A stretch of 64,000 nt of DNA from positions 82,501 to 146,500 of the forward strand of contig JAMWET010006573.1 in the NCBI GenBank assembly GCA_024036415.1. Reading direction: 5' to 3'. The position numbers and the translations under genes were made by a program. This DNA is from Prochilodus magdalenae (taxonomy: Eukaryota > Chordata > Actinopteri > Characiformes > Prochilodontidae). The notes below the pieces were generated by a model. The model was given only the letters and a program-made list of their open reading frames with translations. It did not search any database and was not told the DNA's origin. Below, one piece after another: positions 34,019-44,997 of this stretch; positions within the stretch are counted from its first letter, which is position 1, and each line of letters begins with the position of its first letter.

Positions 34019-34255
34019 AACACCTGTGGATGTTCTCGGATCTCAAGCAAGAGTGGTTTGGGCTTGATGTACTCCTTTCTCCCTTGGAAAGATGAATGTG
34101 GAGTTTAACTGATGGGGACAGTGTTGGTGGGTCTACCAGGTCTTCTAGCTGGTTGTTAGGAGTATGGAGAAAGCTTTGCAGTTCCAGTTCACTTGCTGTC
34201 CTTCCTAATGGATGTTTTGACCAACAGCAACTGCAACTTTGACATCTTCTTATGT
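34019..34255. repeat. Dispersed repeat family B, copy 2
   Basis: Second member, paralleling 31594-31845, with cctgtggatgttctcggatc, gtgttggtgggtctaccagg and gcagttccagttcacttgct. About 25% diverged from copy 1 by eye. Confidence 0.8.
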
Positions 34256-34990
34256 GTGTCAGTAAATTATGTTGGTATATGATTATAAACAAGCATGTAT
34301 ATATGGCACAATGTCATTAGCTGCTACACAGGTAGGATTGGAGCATGCTGTATGTTTTAAAAGGCCTGATTTAAATAGGAATGTACATTAAAGAGTATAA
34401 ATAGCAGCTTAGAGTTGGAATCTCTGGAGAAACCAACAGCAGAAAATGCCAATATGTCAGTCAGTGGGGAGCTGAGATAAACATCTTGCTGCATGTAAAT
34501 AAAATCATAAATGACAAGCTGGCATAATGAGAAACAAAGATTGGCGACTGATGAAAACGCTACACTGATGTTTGTTTATCCAGTCTAAGTGATATTATGA
34601 ATATAGTTTCTGTACCGCCAATTAAATAGTTCATTGCTTTTTGGTTATGACTTAGCTACATTTATCAAATCATCACTCAGCCTGAAAGCCCCCCACCACC
34701 ATCACCACCACCCCCAACCCTAAAGTATGTTTTTCAGATGGTTCATTTTTGTTGGTGCCTAATTTTGATCATATAGATTGAAAACTGGGTCAAACTGAAT
34801 GAATACTGAGTGCTTCCTCATAAAAGTGATCTATGGGTTGCGACATATCAGCTTGAACCTGTCATGGTCCAGCCGCGTCGAGCGGGGTGGGTTGGCACAG
34901 ATTCCCTTCTCAGCTGTATGTTCCAAGCGTACCATCCATTATGATAACCCCATTAGCAGCTAATGGAAAAAAAAATAGCTTTATAAGAAC
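34256..34990. other. Unclassified intergenic DNA
   Basis: No gene recognised. A CCA/CAC-rich run lies at 34690-34720. Confidence 0.3.
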
Positions 34991-36180
34991 ACCAGTGCTA
35001 GAAGGTTGGCTAAATTCATGTTGTGCATGTTAGTCAAACATTGGCTGGAACAAATTTAAACAGCTCAAACAACCACTAGTAATCATTTGAGTTTTTATTT
35101 TAAAACAGGTGGCAAATGTGCTTTTCCTGAAGAAAAAGTTAACCTGAGCCAATTTCTTAATAAATATTTGTTTTGTTATCAGCCTATATGATATAATTTC
35201 CACCATCTATCTAGTATATTAATATAGCCTTGTTAAAATAAAATATCAGTTTATAAACCTAAACTTTTTTGTGAATGTTTAGAAAAAGTAACACTGTATA
35301 ATCACTCTTCACAGTACAGATACGAGTTTTCAATTTACTGTAAACAGTGACTATACAGTGTTATTTACTATGTATAATGTATGTAGTCAGAAACAAGAAA
35401 AATACATAAAGTAATTCATAAAATAAAAACAATTCAACTGCAATACACAGATGGACTGGTTTTTAAGTTTGAGATCAACTTATTTGTTATAAAAAATCCC
35501 CTAAAAACTGTACAAATTGGTTCTTTGGCAAATTGTAGAAAATAAAATTTGTAAATGTTACAATTTTATAAAGTCTGTTAAAATTTAGGATTATAAAATT
35601 CTGTGGAAATTCTTTATAACATAGTATAGTAGCTGTTTATAATAAATGATAAATTCAGAATTCAATACAGTGTTATTTAGCAGGGTATTTAGCATGGTTT
35701 TATAAAGCAAATTTTTGAAATATTGAAAAAGTGTTAATTCTGTTGACTTTCTTTATAACACTGTATGATCACAATTCACAGTAAAATTACAATTTTTGAA
35801 TTGTCATAGTACAGTACAGTGATAATACAGGGATATTTACCAGGCTATTTATTATGTATAATATATACATTAAAAATTAAAAATACATTGTAAAAATACA
35901 ATACATTAAACAATTCATAAGATGTAAAAAAAAATTGTGTAATATACAAATAGGTAGTCTTTTATTTATTACAAAATAACTATTTGTTACAAATTATACA
36001 CATTGCTACTCTAGTAAATTTTAATTCATAAATGAATTCTAAAAGACGTGAACATTTTGAATTGTATAATTCTGTTGAAATTCTGATCAACACTCAATAA
36101 TCACTGTTTATACAACAATTTAAAATTAGAATTTTAAAATTAACACTGATTAATCACCGTATACAGTAAATTTACAATAT
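34991..36180. repeat. AT-rich degenerate repeat region
   Basis: A loose block recurs near 35290, 35755 and 36085: cactgtataatcac-like, cacagtaaaattacaattt-like, tgtcatagtacagt, then atttactatgtataatgtat. Spacing is about 330-465 bp and copies are strongly diverged. No gene seen. Confidence 0.5.
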
Positions 36181-36745
36181 GTGAATTTACAAATTGGGTC
36201 ATTCATTCATTCATATTTTTGTGGGGGGCAGAAAAATCCAAAATTAAATCGATTGCCGTGTGTAGAGCTTTTGACAGAATGCAGGAAGATTGGTCAAGAG
36301 GCCAATTATCTTGGGGCCATTTTTCCAATTTGCATAATCATGCATATTCCTAAACAGGTACAATGAGTTCAGGCATAGAGTAGCTCGTAGCTCTCTGCTG
36401 GATGTGGTCTGCCCATAAACACTTAGTATATGGGCTCCCATGTAAAAGATGAATGGTTTAAATTGCGCTGGAGTTTTATCAGCTGATTCCTGTGACTACT
36501 GCTCTGTATTCCTTCTGCCTGTTTATATCGAGTCCATCAAACAAACACCAGCCCAATGATACATGATAGCCAGCTCCCAGTATTGGTGAGATTATGCAGC
36601 TGTGTCCCTTAAACACTCACTTCTTTGTGCAAGGTTCCTCTGTGTAGCCTCCTCTACAAGTGCTATGCATCATTCAGCTCAGACCCATCCATCTCAGTCT
36701 GGAATTTGCACTTATGTATGACTGCTCGCGCGCAGTCTGTGCGAT

Positions 36746-36943
36746 ATGACTCCTGCTGTCCATTCATTCCTGGTGCTGGCGCTGTCATTAGTATTGTCAG
36801 GAATGGCTGCAGGACACAGGGCTCCTCCAGGGAAACAGAGCCGTGCTGCACAACATTGCCCCCACGTGGCGGAGCAGGCCATTACAGGCCTGTCCGAGGG
36901 GAAATCAGCTGCTATTGACCCAGCTGTTTTTGTGGAACATTGA
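36746..36943 (+). CDS. Possible short ORF with signal-peptide-like start
   Basis: A 65-codon plus-strand frame begins MTPAVHSFLVLALSLVLSGM, which looks like a secretory signal peptide: a short polar start, a hydrophobic run at about residues 8-19, then small residues (SGMAAG) suited to cleavage near residue 22. The remaining ~43 residues are polar with a single Cys and no domain I recognise. G at -3 is acceptable for initiation. Overlapping frames (97 codons plus, 62 codons minus) also stay open, the frame is short, and there is no visible promoter, splice site or poly(A) signal. It is more likely chance than a gene. Confidence 0.12.
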   Translation: MTPAVHSFLVLALSLVLSGMAAGHRAPPGKQSRAAQHCPHVAEQAITGLSEGKSAAIDPAVFVEH

Positions 36944-37534
36944 CAACAGGTTAGACCTCAGCAGGCGCTCCGGTGATTACTCAGAAAATGGTCTGATTCT
37001 GCCTGCGCGAGAGTAAACACACTTAGCAGTCAGACAGACTCATTTAGGAGCCTTTCGTTTTGCATCCTATCAAGTTCGTCTAGCTTTCTTACCGCTGTGC
37101 CACACCAGTGCCGGTTTTATTGAGGCAGGAGCTAACCCCGATCCGGAGCAGTTAGTGACAAGCTAAAACCTACCACTGGGGCTCCAAGCAGCAGCGGGAA
37201 GGACCCTGCCTGGACCATGCAGAAATCCCTAGGCCTGAAAAAACCAAGCACTAAGTAGGATTTCCAAGATGCAGCAACAGCAGCGAATCACACAGGCGAT
37301 GCTGACTTCATTACCCGGTGCTACTTTTGGCGGAAGGGAGTCGGCAGTGCTATCAAAGGCTGTTTAATTTAATTGAACCTTCGAGCTGCCTCGCAAATGT
37401 ATGTGACTCTACTCAACCTACCTGCCCACCCAGGAGACACTGGGAAAATCTAATAACTCATTCAGACACAATATGTTAATTGACTTCTTTTGCAGCTGGC
37501 AGAGTTAATTAAGCTTCTGTTACACAGGAGAGGA

Positions 37535-37542
37535 GTGTGTGT

Positions 37543-37594
<52 letters not shown>
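37535..37594. repeat. (GA)n microsatellite
   Basis: A short gtgtgtgtgagt lead followed by about 25 GA units, broken by one AA. Confidence 0.95.
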
Positions 37595-37595
<1 letters not shown>

Positions 37596-37792
37596 CTACT
37601 TGTCACTACAATCTGCCTCTGTGCGGAGTGAAGTTCTAGTGTGAGAGTCGAGAAAAGCAACAAGCGTGTTTCACCTCTGCCTCCATAAAACTACGACTGG
37701 AATTCATTACTGCCGAAGCATCCAGATCCTTATTACTGCCACTTCACCAACAGACGCACTGTAGATTCTGTATGTCCATATTAATCTACATG

Positions 37793-38070
37793 CAGTGCCC
37801 ACTTTAATGGAAACACCTTGCTGGTATGCGGTCAGGGAGTCATCTTTTCACGCTTCATCGAAGCTCCTCATAGCTGGATATTTTTGGTGCTGATGGGTGT
37901 TGAGTATGATTTGCCAGGCAAATCTGGAAAGCAGAGGTCCTGTGGTCAAAACCTGACCAACGATAAACGGGAAAGATTAATGATCCATGAAACTGGAAGA
38001 GCTGCAGTCTGTTATTGTACACCCATATAGTGGATCTATAGGTTAGGTGTTTCTAATAAAGTGGCCACTG
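37793..38070. mobile_element. 278-bp TIR element (MITE)
   Basis: The left end cactttaatggaaacacctt (after CAGTGCC) is inverted relative to the right end aggtgtttctaataaagtgg (before CCACTG), with ~27-bp terminal repeats and four or so mismatches. The interior has no transposase. The right terminal repeat also starts the 42-bp tandem array that follows. Confidence 0.8.
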
Positions 38071-38129
38071 AGTGGAGGTACAAGGTAGGTGTTTCTAATA
38101 AGGTAGCCACTGAGTGGAGGTACAAGGTA

Positions 38130-39647
38130 CAGTGAGGCAAATAAGTATTTGAACACCCTGTGACTTTGCAAGTTCTCCCACTTAGAAATCATAGAGGGGT
38201 CTGAAATTTTCATCTTAGGTGCATGTCCACTGTGAGAGATATAATCTAAAAAAAAATCTGGAAATCACAATGTACGATTTTTTAATAATTTATTTGTGTG
38301 TTACTGCTGCAAATATTTGAACACCTCCCAATCAGCAAAAATCCTGGCCCTCAAAGACCTGTTAGTCCGCCGCTAAAAACTCCACCTCCACTCCACTTAT
38401 TATTCTAAATTAGAAGCACCTGTTTGAGGTCCTTAGCTGCATAAAGACACCTGTCCACCCCACACAATCAGTAAGACTCCAACTACTAACATGGTTAAGA
38501 CCAAAGAGCTGTCCAAAGACACCAGAGACAAAATTGTTGACCTCCACAAGGCTAGAAAGGGCTACGGGGCAATTGCCAAGCAGCTTGGTGAAAAAAGATC
38601 AACTGTTGGATCAATTATTAGAAAATGGAAGAAGCTAAACATGACCGTCAATCTCCCTCGGACTGGGGCTCCACGCAAGATCTCACCTCGTGGCCTATCA
38701 ATCATCCTAAGAAAGGTGAGGAATCAGCTTAGAACTACACGGGAGGAGCTGGTCAATGACCTGAAGAGAGCTGGCACCACTGTTTCCAAGGTTACTGTGG
38801 GTAATACACTAAGACGTCATAGTTTAAAGTCATGCATGGCACAGAAGGTTCCCCTGCTTAAATCAGCACACGTCCAGGCCCGGCTTTTTGGTCCTAATTC
38901 CACTCGCCGTGTTTGGACGACGAAGAATGATGAGTACCATCTCAAAAACACCATCCCTACTGTGAAGCATGGGGGTGGAAGCATCATGCTTTGGGTGGGG
39001 GGGGGGCAGGGGGGTTCTGCACATGGGACAGGACGACTGCACTGTATTAAGGACAGGATGACCGGGGACATGTATTGCAAGATTTTGGGGAACAACCTTC
39101 CCTCAGTTAGAGCATTGAAGATGGGTCGTGGCTGGGTCTTCCAACATGACAATGATCCAAAGCACACAGCCAGGATAACCAAGGAGTGGCTCTGTAAGAA
39201 GCATATCAAGGTTCTGGAGTGGCCTAGCCAGTCTCCAGACCTAAACCCTATAGAGGATCTTTGGCGGGAGCTCAAACTCTGTGTTTCTCAGCAACAGCAC
39301 AGAAACCTGGCTGATCTGGAGAAGATCTGTGTGGAGGAATGGGCCAAAATCCCTGCTGCAGTGTGTGCACACCTGGTGAAAAACCACGGGAAACGTTTGA
39401 CCTCTGTAATTGCAAACAAAGGCTACTGTACCAAATATTAACATTGATTTTCACAGGTGTTCAAATACGTATTTGCAGCAGTAACATACAAATAAATTAT
39501 TAAAAAATCATACATTGTGATTTTTTTTTAGATTATGTCTCTCACAGTGGACATGCACCTAAGATTAAAATTTCAGACCCCTCCATGATTTCTAAGTGGG
39601 AGAACTTGTAAAGTCGCAGGGTGTTCAAATACTTATTTTCCTCACTG
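38130..39647 (+). mobile_element. Tc1-like transposon, 1,518 bp, nearly complete
   Basis: Both ends are present: CAGTGAGGCAAATAAGTATT at the left and its counterpart ...AATACTTATTTTCCTCACTG at the right. The terminal inverted repeats are about 195 bp (38130-38326 and 39455-39647) and closely similar, with an inner repeat of the outer motif (aaatatttgaacacct / aggtgttcaaat), the indirect-repeat layout of Sleeping-Beauty-type elements. The target TA is duplicated (38128-38129 and 39648-39649). It is the youngest-looking transposon here. Confidence 0.97.
38491..39441 (+). pseudogene. Tc1-like transposase, open but missing its first catalytic Asp
   Basis: The 316-codon frame starts [20 protein letters not shown]. 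It has two helix-turn-helix segments (about residues 8-50 and 70-112), joined by a basic GAPRKIS linker (residues 59-65), which bind the terminal repeats. The DDE domain follows. HDNDPKHTA gives the second Asp (D220) and [11 protein letters not shown] the Glu (E255), exactly 34 residues apart, as in the DD34E class. Around residue 132 (ARL then FGPNS) about 25-30 residues are missing in frame, and these would include the W-S-D-E first Asp. A ten-G run (38997-39006) adds a few Gly residues where the family has the LWG-C-F block. No stop interrupts it. A cut-and-paste enzyme without the first Asp should be inactive, though it could still bind DNA. Confidence 0.93.
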
Positions 39648-40165
39648 TAGGTGTTTCTAATAAAGTGGCCACTGAGTGGAGGTACAAGGTAGGTGTTTCT
39701 AATAAAATGGCCTGTGAGTGGATGTTGATGGTGAGTGTTTCTAATAAAGTGGCCACTGAGTGGAGGAACAAGGTAGGTGTTTCTAATAAAGTGGCCAGTG
39801 AGTTGATGTTAAAGGTGAGTGTTTCTAATAAAGTGGCCACTGAGTGGATGTTGAAGGTGAGTGTTTCTAATAAAGTGGCCAGTGAGTGGATATTCAAGGT
39901 GAGTGTTTCTAATAAAGTGGCCAGTGAACAGACATTCAAGGTAGCTGTTTCTAAATAATGAACAGTGAGTGGGAGTACAATGTGGATGTTTCTAATAAAA
40001 TGGCCAGTTAGTAAAATCATAAGGTATCTGTTTCTAATAATACGGCCAGTGAGTGTATGTTAAGGATGAGTATTTCTAATACAGTGACTTGTTAATGAAT
40101 GCACAATGTAGGTGTTTCTAATAAAGTGGCCAGGGAGCATACGTACAAGCCACGTGCTTCTAATA

Positions 40166-40980
40166 ATCTCCGTGTTGTAATGTAACCCACTGCACTCACT
40201 GGATGAGCCAAAAGCCGAAAGCATGGTTTAGCCTGAGCCCCTGGCCAGCGGTCTGTCTCACAACAAACTTTGCCTTGCTCGGCTTACGAGAGTAGATCAC
40301 GCACATGCTGCTGCAACTTCTGGCAATAAAGTCATCAGCGCTAATGCGCTTGATGCAATGACTCATGTTAATGGGTTCTTTTCTAATTAAGTACAAGTCT
40401 ATACTCATTAAACTCTAAATGGATATGATGCCCTAACAAAGAAACAAGTTAATGCCACTGTATTCTCATATGAGCAGCACATCCACTCAGGAGAGCATCG
40501 CTTCTTCAGAGGCACACGCCGACGCTCGGTTGTCACTGAAGCACACCAAGGTCATTCTGAGCATCGTCTCGTAAAATAGTTTTGGCAATGGACTGAATCA
40601 TAGCAGCGCGGGGCTTTGATAAGACTCCTCTGGGCACGCGGAGGTTGATTTAGTTGAGTGAATGGTGAAAGTCCATGGCGGTGGACAGGGGGAGAACATC
40701 TCACCGTCGAGGGCACTCTGATTTTTATGCTGATGGGATTTGTTTTCCTTGGGCTGTTTGTGTACAGTACCGCGCTGAGTGACACTTATTTGGACTGGCA
40801 TGATGTTGGCTGCCTGAACCATCGCTGTTCCACTTCTGTAGCAGAATAGTGCCTGACTGAAATGCACCAGAGTCTGCACAAAGTCTGTGCTGGACAATGT
40901 TAAACTACCTTCGCTGCTGAGAGTTTCAGGTTTTGAGGTCGTATTTACAATTGGATATTACTGGCCAACTGTGAATTATC
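40166..40980. other. Unique DNA, candidate conserved block
   Basis: No repeat recognised. 40195-40420 and 40540-40900 are high-complexity. Opposite-strand frames of 77 and 99 codons at 40552-40897 have no known domain. Candidate conserved non-coding DNA only. Confidence 0.35.
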
Positions 40981-41746
40981 ATCATCAGAAGAATATCTGC
41001 ACCCCAAAGAAAGTGCGTTTGGGAATGCAGTGCTGTTGGGAAGGAGGATGAAGGTCACCAGGAACAATACATGATGATACATTTAGACTGATATGGATCA
41101 TATATTTTTTGAGCTACACATGCAGAAGTAGTGTCTCTCAGTATGGCATCAGCTGCCATGTTTGCTAACCCAACATGCCAGACGTCTTGGCACAGACATG
41201 TAGAGGTTCCTATTGGTATCCTGTGATAATCCATCCCATGCAGCCTGAATATTTTCACAAACTTCATGCAGATGAAGTGTGGTACGAGTGCAGGTGGAGT
41301 GACACCAGGCCTTCTGGACATGTGCCAACAAACCGTTGGTGCTGACCACGGTGCCTCCACACACGGATTTCTTGGTCGTCTCCACCAAGACAAAAGCAGG
41401 ACTTGTCACTGAAGATGACCCGCTGCCATCACTCCATGACAGTCTGCCCTGACGCCATTGCAGTCTTTGGTGATGTTGACGTGGTGTTAAGGACAACCGT
41501 TGTAATGGTCGGTGTGCATGTAGTCCTGCATTGCGCAGCCGTCTGCCAATGATGTTGTCACTAACAGGATGACTCATGGAGGACATCACTGCTCGCTGAA
41601 TGCTCCCAGTTGTGGCTGTTGCGTCAGTCAGGTACAGTGATAAGGCCTGTTCTTGCTCGTGTCACTTGAATCATTAGCACGTCTCACATTGTCCAACCTA
41701 CCCACCAAGTTTCATTCCTGTCGGTTTTTCCTTCTGGGTGCAGTGG
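40981..41746 (-). mobile_element. Tc1-like transposon, internally deleted (family T1)
   Basis: It keeps both ends: atcagaagaatatctgcacc at the left and ttttccttctgggtgca at the right, which are inverted repeats of the family (compare 1130 and 20300). The coding part, on the minus strand, joins the second DNA-binding helix region to the C-terminal tail. It is the fullest of the four family copies in this window. Confidence 0.85.
41149..41589 (-). pseudogene. Tc1-like transposase, truncated and frameshifted
   Basis: The 146-codon minus-strand frame starts within the second helix-turn-helix region (IIGRRLRNAGLHAHRPLQRL, then SLTPRQHHQRLQW). This leads into the start of the DDE domain, where the family has W-S-D-E-S; here a shift gives SSSVTSPAFV instead, while the nucleotides still resemble the family. 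It ends with the CENIQAAWDGLSQDTNRNLY tail. The central catalytic core, including the second Asp and Glu, is missing. The first helix-turn-helix lies upstream (41590-41640) in another frame. Inactive. Confidence 0.8.
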
Positions 41747-41836
41747 GTGTGTATTTGTCCTACAGGACAGCCTAAATAAGGGAATATACAGCATACATGT
41801 TCCTGTTATCTTCCCACATGAGAAGGTACTTACTTA
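41747..41836. other. Short spacer
   Basis: Ninety bases between the Tc1-like end and the target duplication of the solo LTR. Nothing recognised. Confidence 0.4.
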
Positions 41837-41841
41837 GAAAC

Positions 41842-42227
41842 TGTCACATCTCAGGCTGCTGTTTCCCCTCCCTGCCCACAGAGGTCACCCTCACCGGAAT
41901 TTTAGTCCTGAGTTTCCCACCGGATTGCAATCAGAGGCCATTTTGTATCTTTAAATCCTCCATGTTGTCCTTTGTTCTGTGTGAAGTCTTGTATTGGTGT
42001 AACCTACAATTCTGAGTTGTTCTTTGTATGTGTTTTGTTTTCTGGTTTGACCCCTGCTTTGTTCCTGGTTTGTGTTTATTGGATCTCGGTTTTTGGGCTG
42101 CATTCTTGCTTAATTATATTGGACGGATTCTCTGGTTTTGACCCTGGACTGTGTTTGGACTTTGGATTTCTTCTTATTAAAACCTGCACTTGACTCCTCA
42201 CCCTGGTTGTGGATCCGGTTCCTGACA
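41842..42227 (+). mobile_element. Solo LTR, 386 bp, with 5-bp target duplication
   Basis: It starts TGTCACATCTCAGG and ends GTTCCTGACA. GAAAC flanks both sides (41837-41841 and 42228-42232). A polyadenylation-type attaaa lies at about 42176-42181, followed by a T/G-rich stretch, as expected for an LTR in plus orientation. No internal retroelement sequence follows. Ends of the TGTCAC...GACA type and a 5-bp duplication suit a Gypsy-like element. Confidence 0.88.
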
Positions 42228-42232
42228 GAAAC

Positions 42233-43413
42233 CCAGCAAAATGTGCCATCTCACCAGGTGGTGTTCAGACTTTTGCACATGGCTGTGCGTTTTGTAAAGC
42301 ATAACTGAATTTGGTGGTACAACCATTTCCTAACAGTGGAAAAAACGGCAGATATGAAAACAAGGTTAATGGAACTTCCTTTGCAACTACCAAGCAAGAC
42401 GTCCATCAACCACTAGATCAAATATCTTCCTCATATAATATTTTCTACTCGAGTGTCCAAAATGTCCAGTGCCCATTCCATTACTGCTTCATATATTTAG
42501 GTATCTAACGCAGAGGGAATGTCTGACATTAGTTAGCGTACTATCAATCACTACTTCCTCTGTACTGGCTGATGTACTTCATCACTTCATTTCTCCCATG
42601 CTCTAAAATGTCCAGTAAAGACTATCTGACACTGAAAATGACTAATTACATAGAGCAGACTAGACCTTCAAGGTATGAGGGAGCTAGAAAGTGAATGGCC
42701 ATGTTTACTATTGATTGTACCGCCTTTACTGTTCATTCAGGTTGTTCCTACCGTCAAAGGCGGTACGCTGCATTTATACTGCTCCAGTGCATTGACGCAC
42801 TGCAACCTGTTCCCTTCATTATCAAAGCGAAGCAGCAGTTCTATCAGATGTTCCCACATGGTGCTGGGCATGTGAGGGTCCGTGGCATTAAGTAGAGGGT
42901 TTGCAGGAGCGCCAAAAGCTGAGCCAAGACAAACTTTATGTACATGCACTGCATCCATCAGAAGACAGCTACAAACATGTGTTCTATATTTAAACATTCC
43001 CGTGGAGGATGGAGGAAATAGGATAGGGAGCCTCTTCTTATGATCCATGATAAATAAGAACAGCAGTTCAAAAGGTCCACATATTTACACTCAACAACAT
43101 TCCCAAAATTCAAAATCCAACTGGGACAACATCTGGTTTGATGCAATTATCCTATAAAAGATTCAACACTGACCACTATCGCTTATCGCCTCCGGCATAT
43201 CACCTCCGAAAACAAACGTTTTAAACCCTAACATTTTAAAATTTATATTAAATTTGTTTTTGGATTTTTGGAAAATCGACACCATTATTCATTAAACCTG
43301 GACTTTATGTCACTTGCATGATAAGAGAATGCATTTGTTAATGCCCCAATGACATCGCTGCACCTTTACATTGGCTTTCCGTTGGCTTTCCTTTGGCTTG
43401 ATGAGCTTTGAAT
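42233..43413. other. Unclassified intergenic DNA
   Basis: No gene recognised. It holds a perfect 11-bp inverted pair, gtaccgccttt at 42717 and aaaggcggtac at 42756, which can form a hairpin with a 28-base loop. Frames of 60-103 codons in several registers have no known domain. Confidence 0.3.
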
Positions 43414-43737
43414 GTCATGTCTGCAACCAATTCCTCTTCACGCCACCAGGGGTCACTATCACCAGAACTCTAATGGGTGATTACATGTGTCAGCCATGTT
43501 GTAAGGTATATAAACCACAAGTTGAATTGGATTCTTTGTAAAGTCTTTTGTTGCATCCTGTAATTCCGAGTGCTGTAATTCCTGATTTTGCTGCTTTGGC
43601 ACGCCCCTTGTGTTTCCAGATTTTGGCTGTTGGTATCTGGCTCATGTTCTGGTTGGTTTGCCTGCTTTCCTGGACTGATGTGACGGTTGGACCTAGCCTG
43701 TTCATGTTAACGTTTCTCAATGTCTGTTAACAAACCT
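43414..43737 (+). mobile_element. LTR-like fragment
   Basis: ctcttcacgccaccaggggt, a TATA-like gtatataaaccacaag at about 43506 and T-rich ctg-type runs resemble the layout of small fish LTRs such as 41842-42227. I find no clear target duplication or polyadenylation signal, so the limits are guesses. Confidence 0.35.
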
Positions 43738-44724
43738 ACACCTGATTCCAATGAGCTGTCTTAAAGTCCATTCCTACTGTAGGTTGGAGCCAGAGTAGCC
43801 TTCAGTCTTGACTTTTACTCCTGGAATGGCGTTCCGACCCTTTTCCACTTCTAGCTGATTCTAATAAGCTGGAATCTGTCTAGATTGAGAATATTTTTGG
43901 CCCAGAGGAGGATAAATAAGATTTCCTGTGTCTTTTTTCATGTCAGTGGTCATTTATCAGAGTTGGATTGTACATTTCCAGCTTTCTAGTGAATGTTAGG
44001 GCGGATGTGATTCAAGCTGCCAAACATTATTGCAGCTGGTGACATAAACAACCTGTAACTAGATTGTCTCAATAAACTGCTTTGTTAACCCACCATTCTG
44101 GTTAAAACGCTGCCTACTGAGAACAACTGCCTATGTAACTCCGTGTAGATTGATTGTACCGCAATATGTCAGGAAAACGAGGAGAGAGAACAGAGAAGAC
44201 CCTCACTTGTCTCTTCCTAGCAATTACACGCCTACTAAAGCAAGCCAACCAGCAGTGGTTCAGCAGTAGATGCTAAAGCTGCATTCATTATCCTCTTCCC
44301 ACTGTTGTGCACGAACAACGGAGGAAGATCCTCTCCTCTCCTCTGGCAGCGGGACTGGGCAGTTGCTGGGTCAGGCGCTCTTCTCATAAGGAGGAGGCTA
44401 AAGGCTGATGGAGCTTAATGAGCTGTCGCCATCACCCAGCTAAGAAGCTCCAGGCCTGCACGCAAATGAAGGAGCCACCCTGCTCCTTACTCATCACCGG
44501 GGTCTAAGTCTCAGAGTTACTGATTCCATTTTAATCCAGTTCTTTAGGTTTTGATGCATCAAGAAATCTCAAATTTGGGGTATCTGAATACTGAAATGTA
44601 CCGAATAGGATGTGATCAAGCACCAATAATACTACAGATAGGTACTATGCGTCTATAGATAGCTGGGGTAGTATAATGGTGAGCTAGCAGACCATTAGCA
44701 TCAGTCCTTTTATCTAAAAGCTGT
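43738..44724. other. Unique DNA, candidate conserved block
   Basis: No gene recognised. The segment 44160-44540 is high-complexity and undecayed (for example gctgatggagcttaatgagc). Confidence 0.35.
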
Positions 44725-44997
44725 GATTTGATTGGGCATGGACTGGACAAGTTTCTGGATGTAGGCTGCATCAATACTCAGACACTCTTACATCAAAAAA
44801 TTGGTCAGTTGGTCCAGATTTGGTGGATCCCTTCCCCAGCACAATTCCAAAGAGAATTCCCTATAGACTGGGATTTTAGCCACTGCGGACAGACCCCTAA
44901 AACCACTCGCTTCAATACACCATATTTATAGCCCCATCATCCTTGTGCAGCGCCATCTACAGGAGCATGAAGTTGCTACCACCTTAAACACACTAAT
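44725..44997 (-). repeat. Dispersed repeat family A, minus-strand copy
   Basis: The minus strand reads ttaaggtggtagcaacttca, then gatggcgctgcacaaggatg, matching the 5' part of the copies at 33244 and 24885. Its other end (gaaacttgtccagtccatgc on the minus strand) matches the 3' part, with the middle deleted. Confidence 0.85.

Larger units (their letters stand above)
36181..37792. other. High-complexity unique DNA, candidate conserved block
   Basis: The longest stretch in the window without recognisable repeats, apart from a (GA)n run. Parts around 36620-36940 and 37330-37530 (for example gagttaattaagcttctgtt) look undecayed. I see no exon I can name. A short frame at 36746-36943 is listed separately. 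Confidence 0.4.
38043..40165. repeat. 42-bp minisatellite made from a transposon end, split by Tc1
   Basis: About 14 units carrying ggtgtttctaataaagtggc and cactgagtgga, two of them left of 38128 and about 12 right of 39649. The unit equals the right terminal repeat of the 278-bp element plus ~15 bp of flank (ggaggtacaaggta). Copies to the far right (after 39950) are more diverged. The Tc1-like element interrupts the array at a TA. As 42 is a multiple of three the array gives a false 120-codon ORF. Confidence 0.9.

Noticed and set aside
38817..39275. 152-codon minus-strand ORF
   Set aside because: Antisense shadow of the Tc1-like transposase.
39596..39958. 120-codon plus-strand and 131-codon minus-strand ORFs with 14-residue repeats
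   Set aside because: Both are translations of the 42-bp tandem array.
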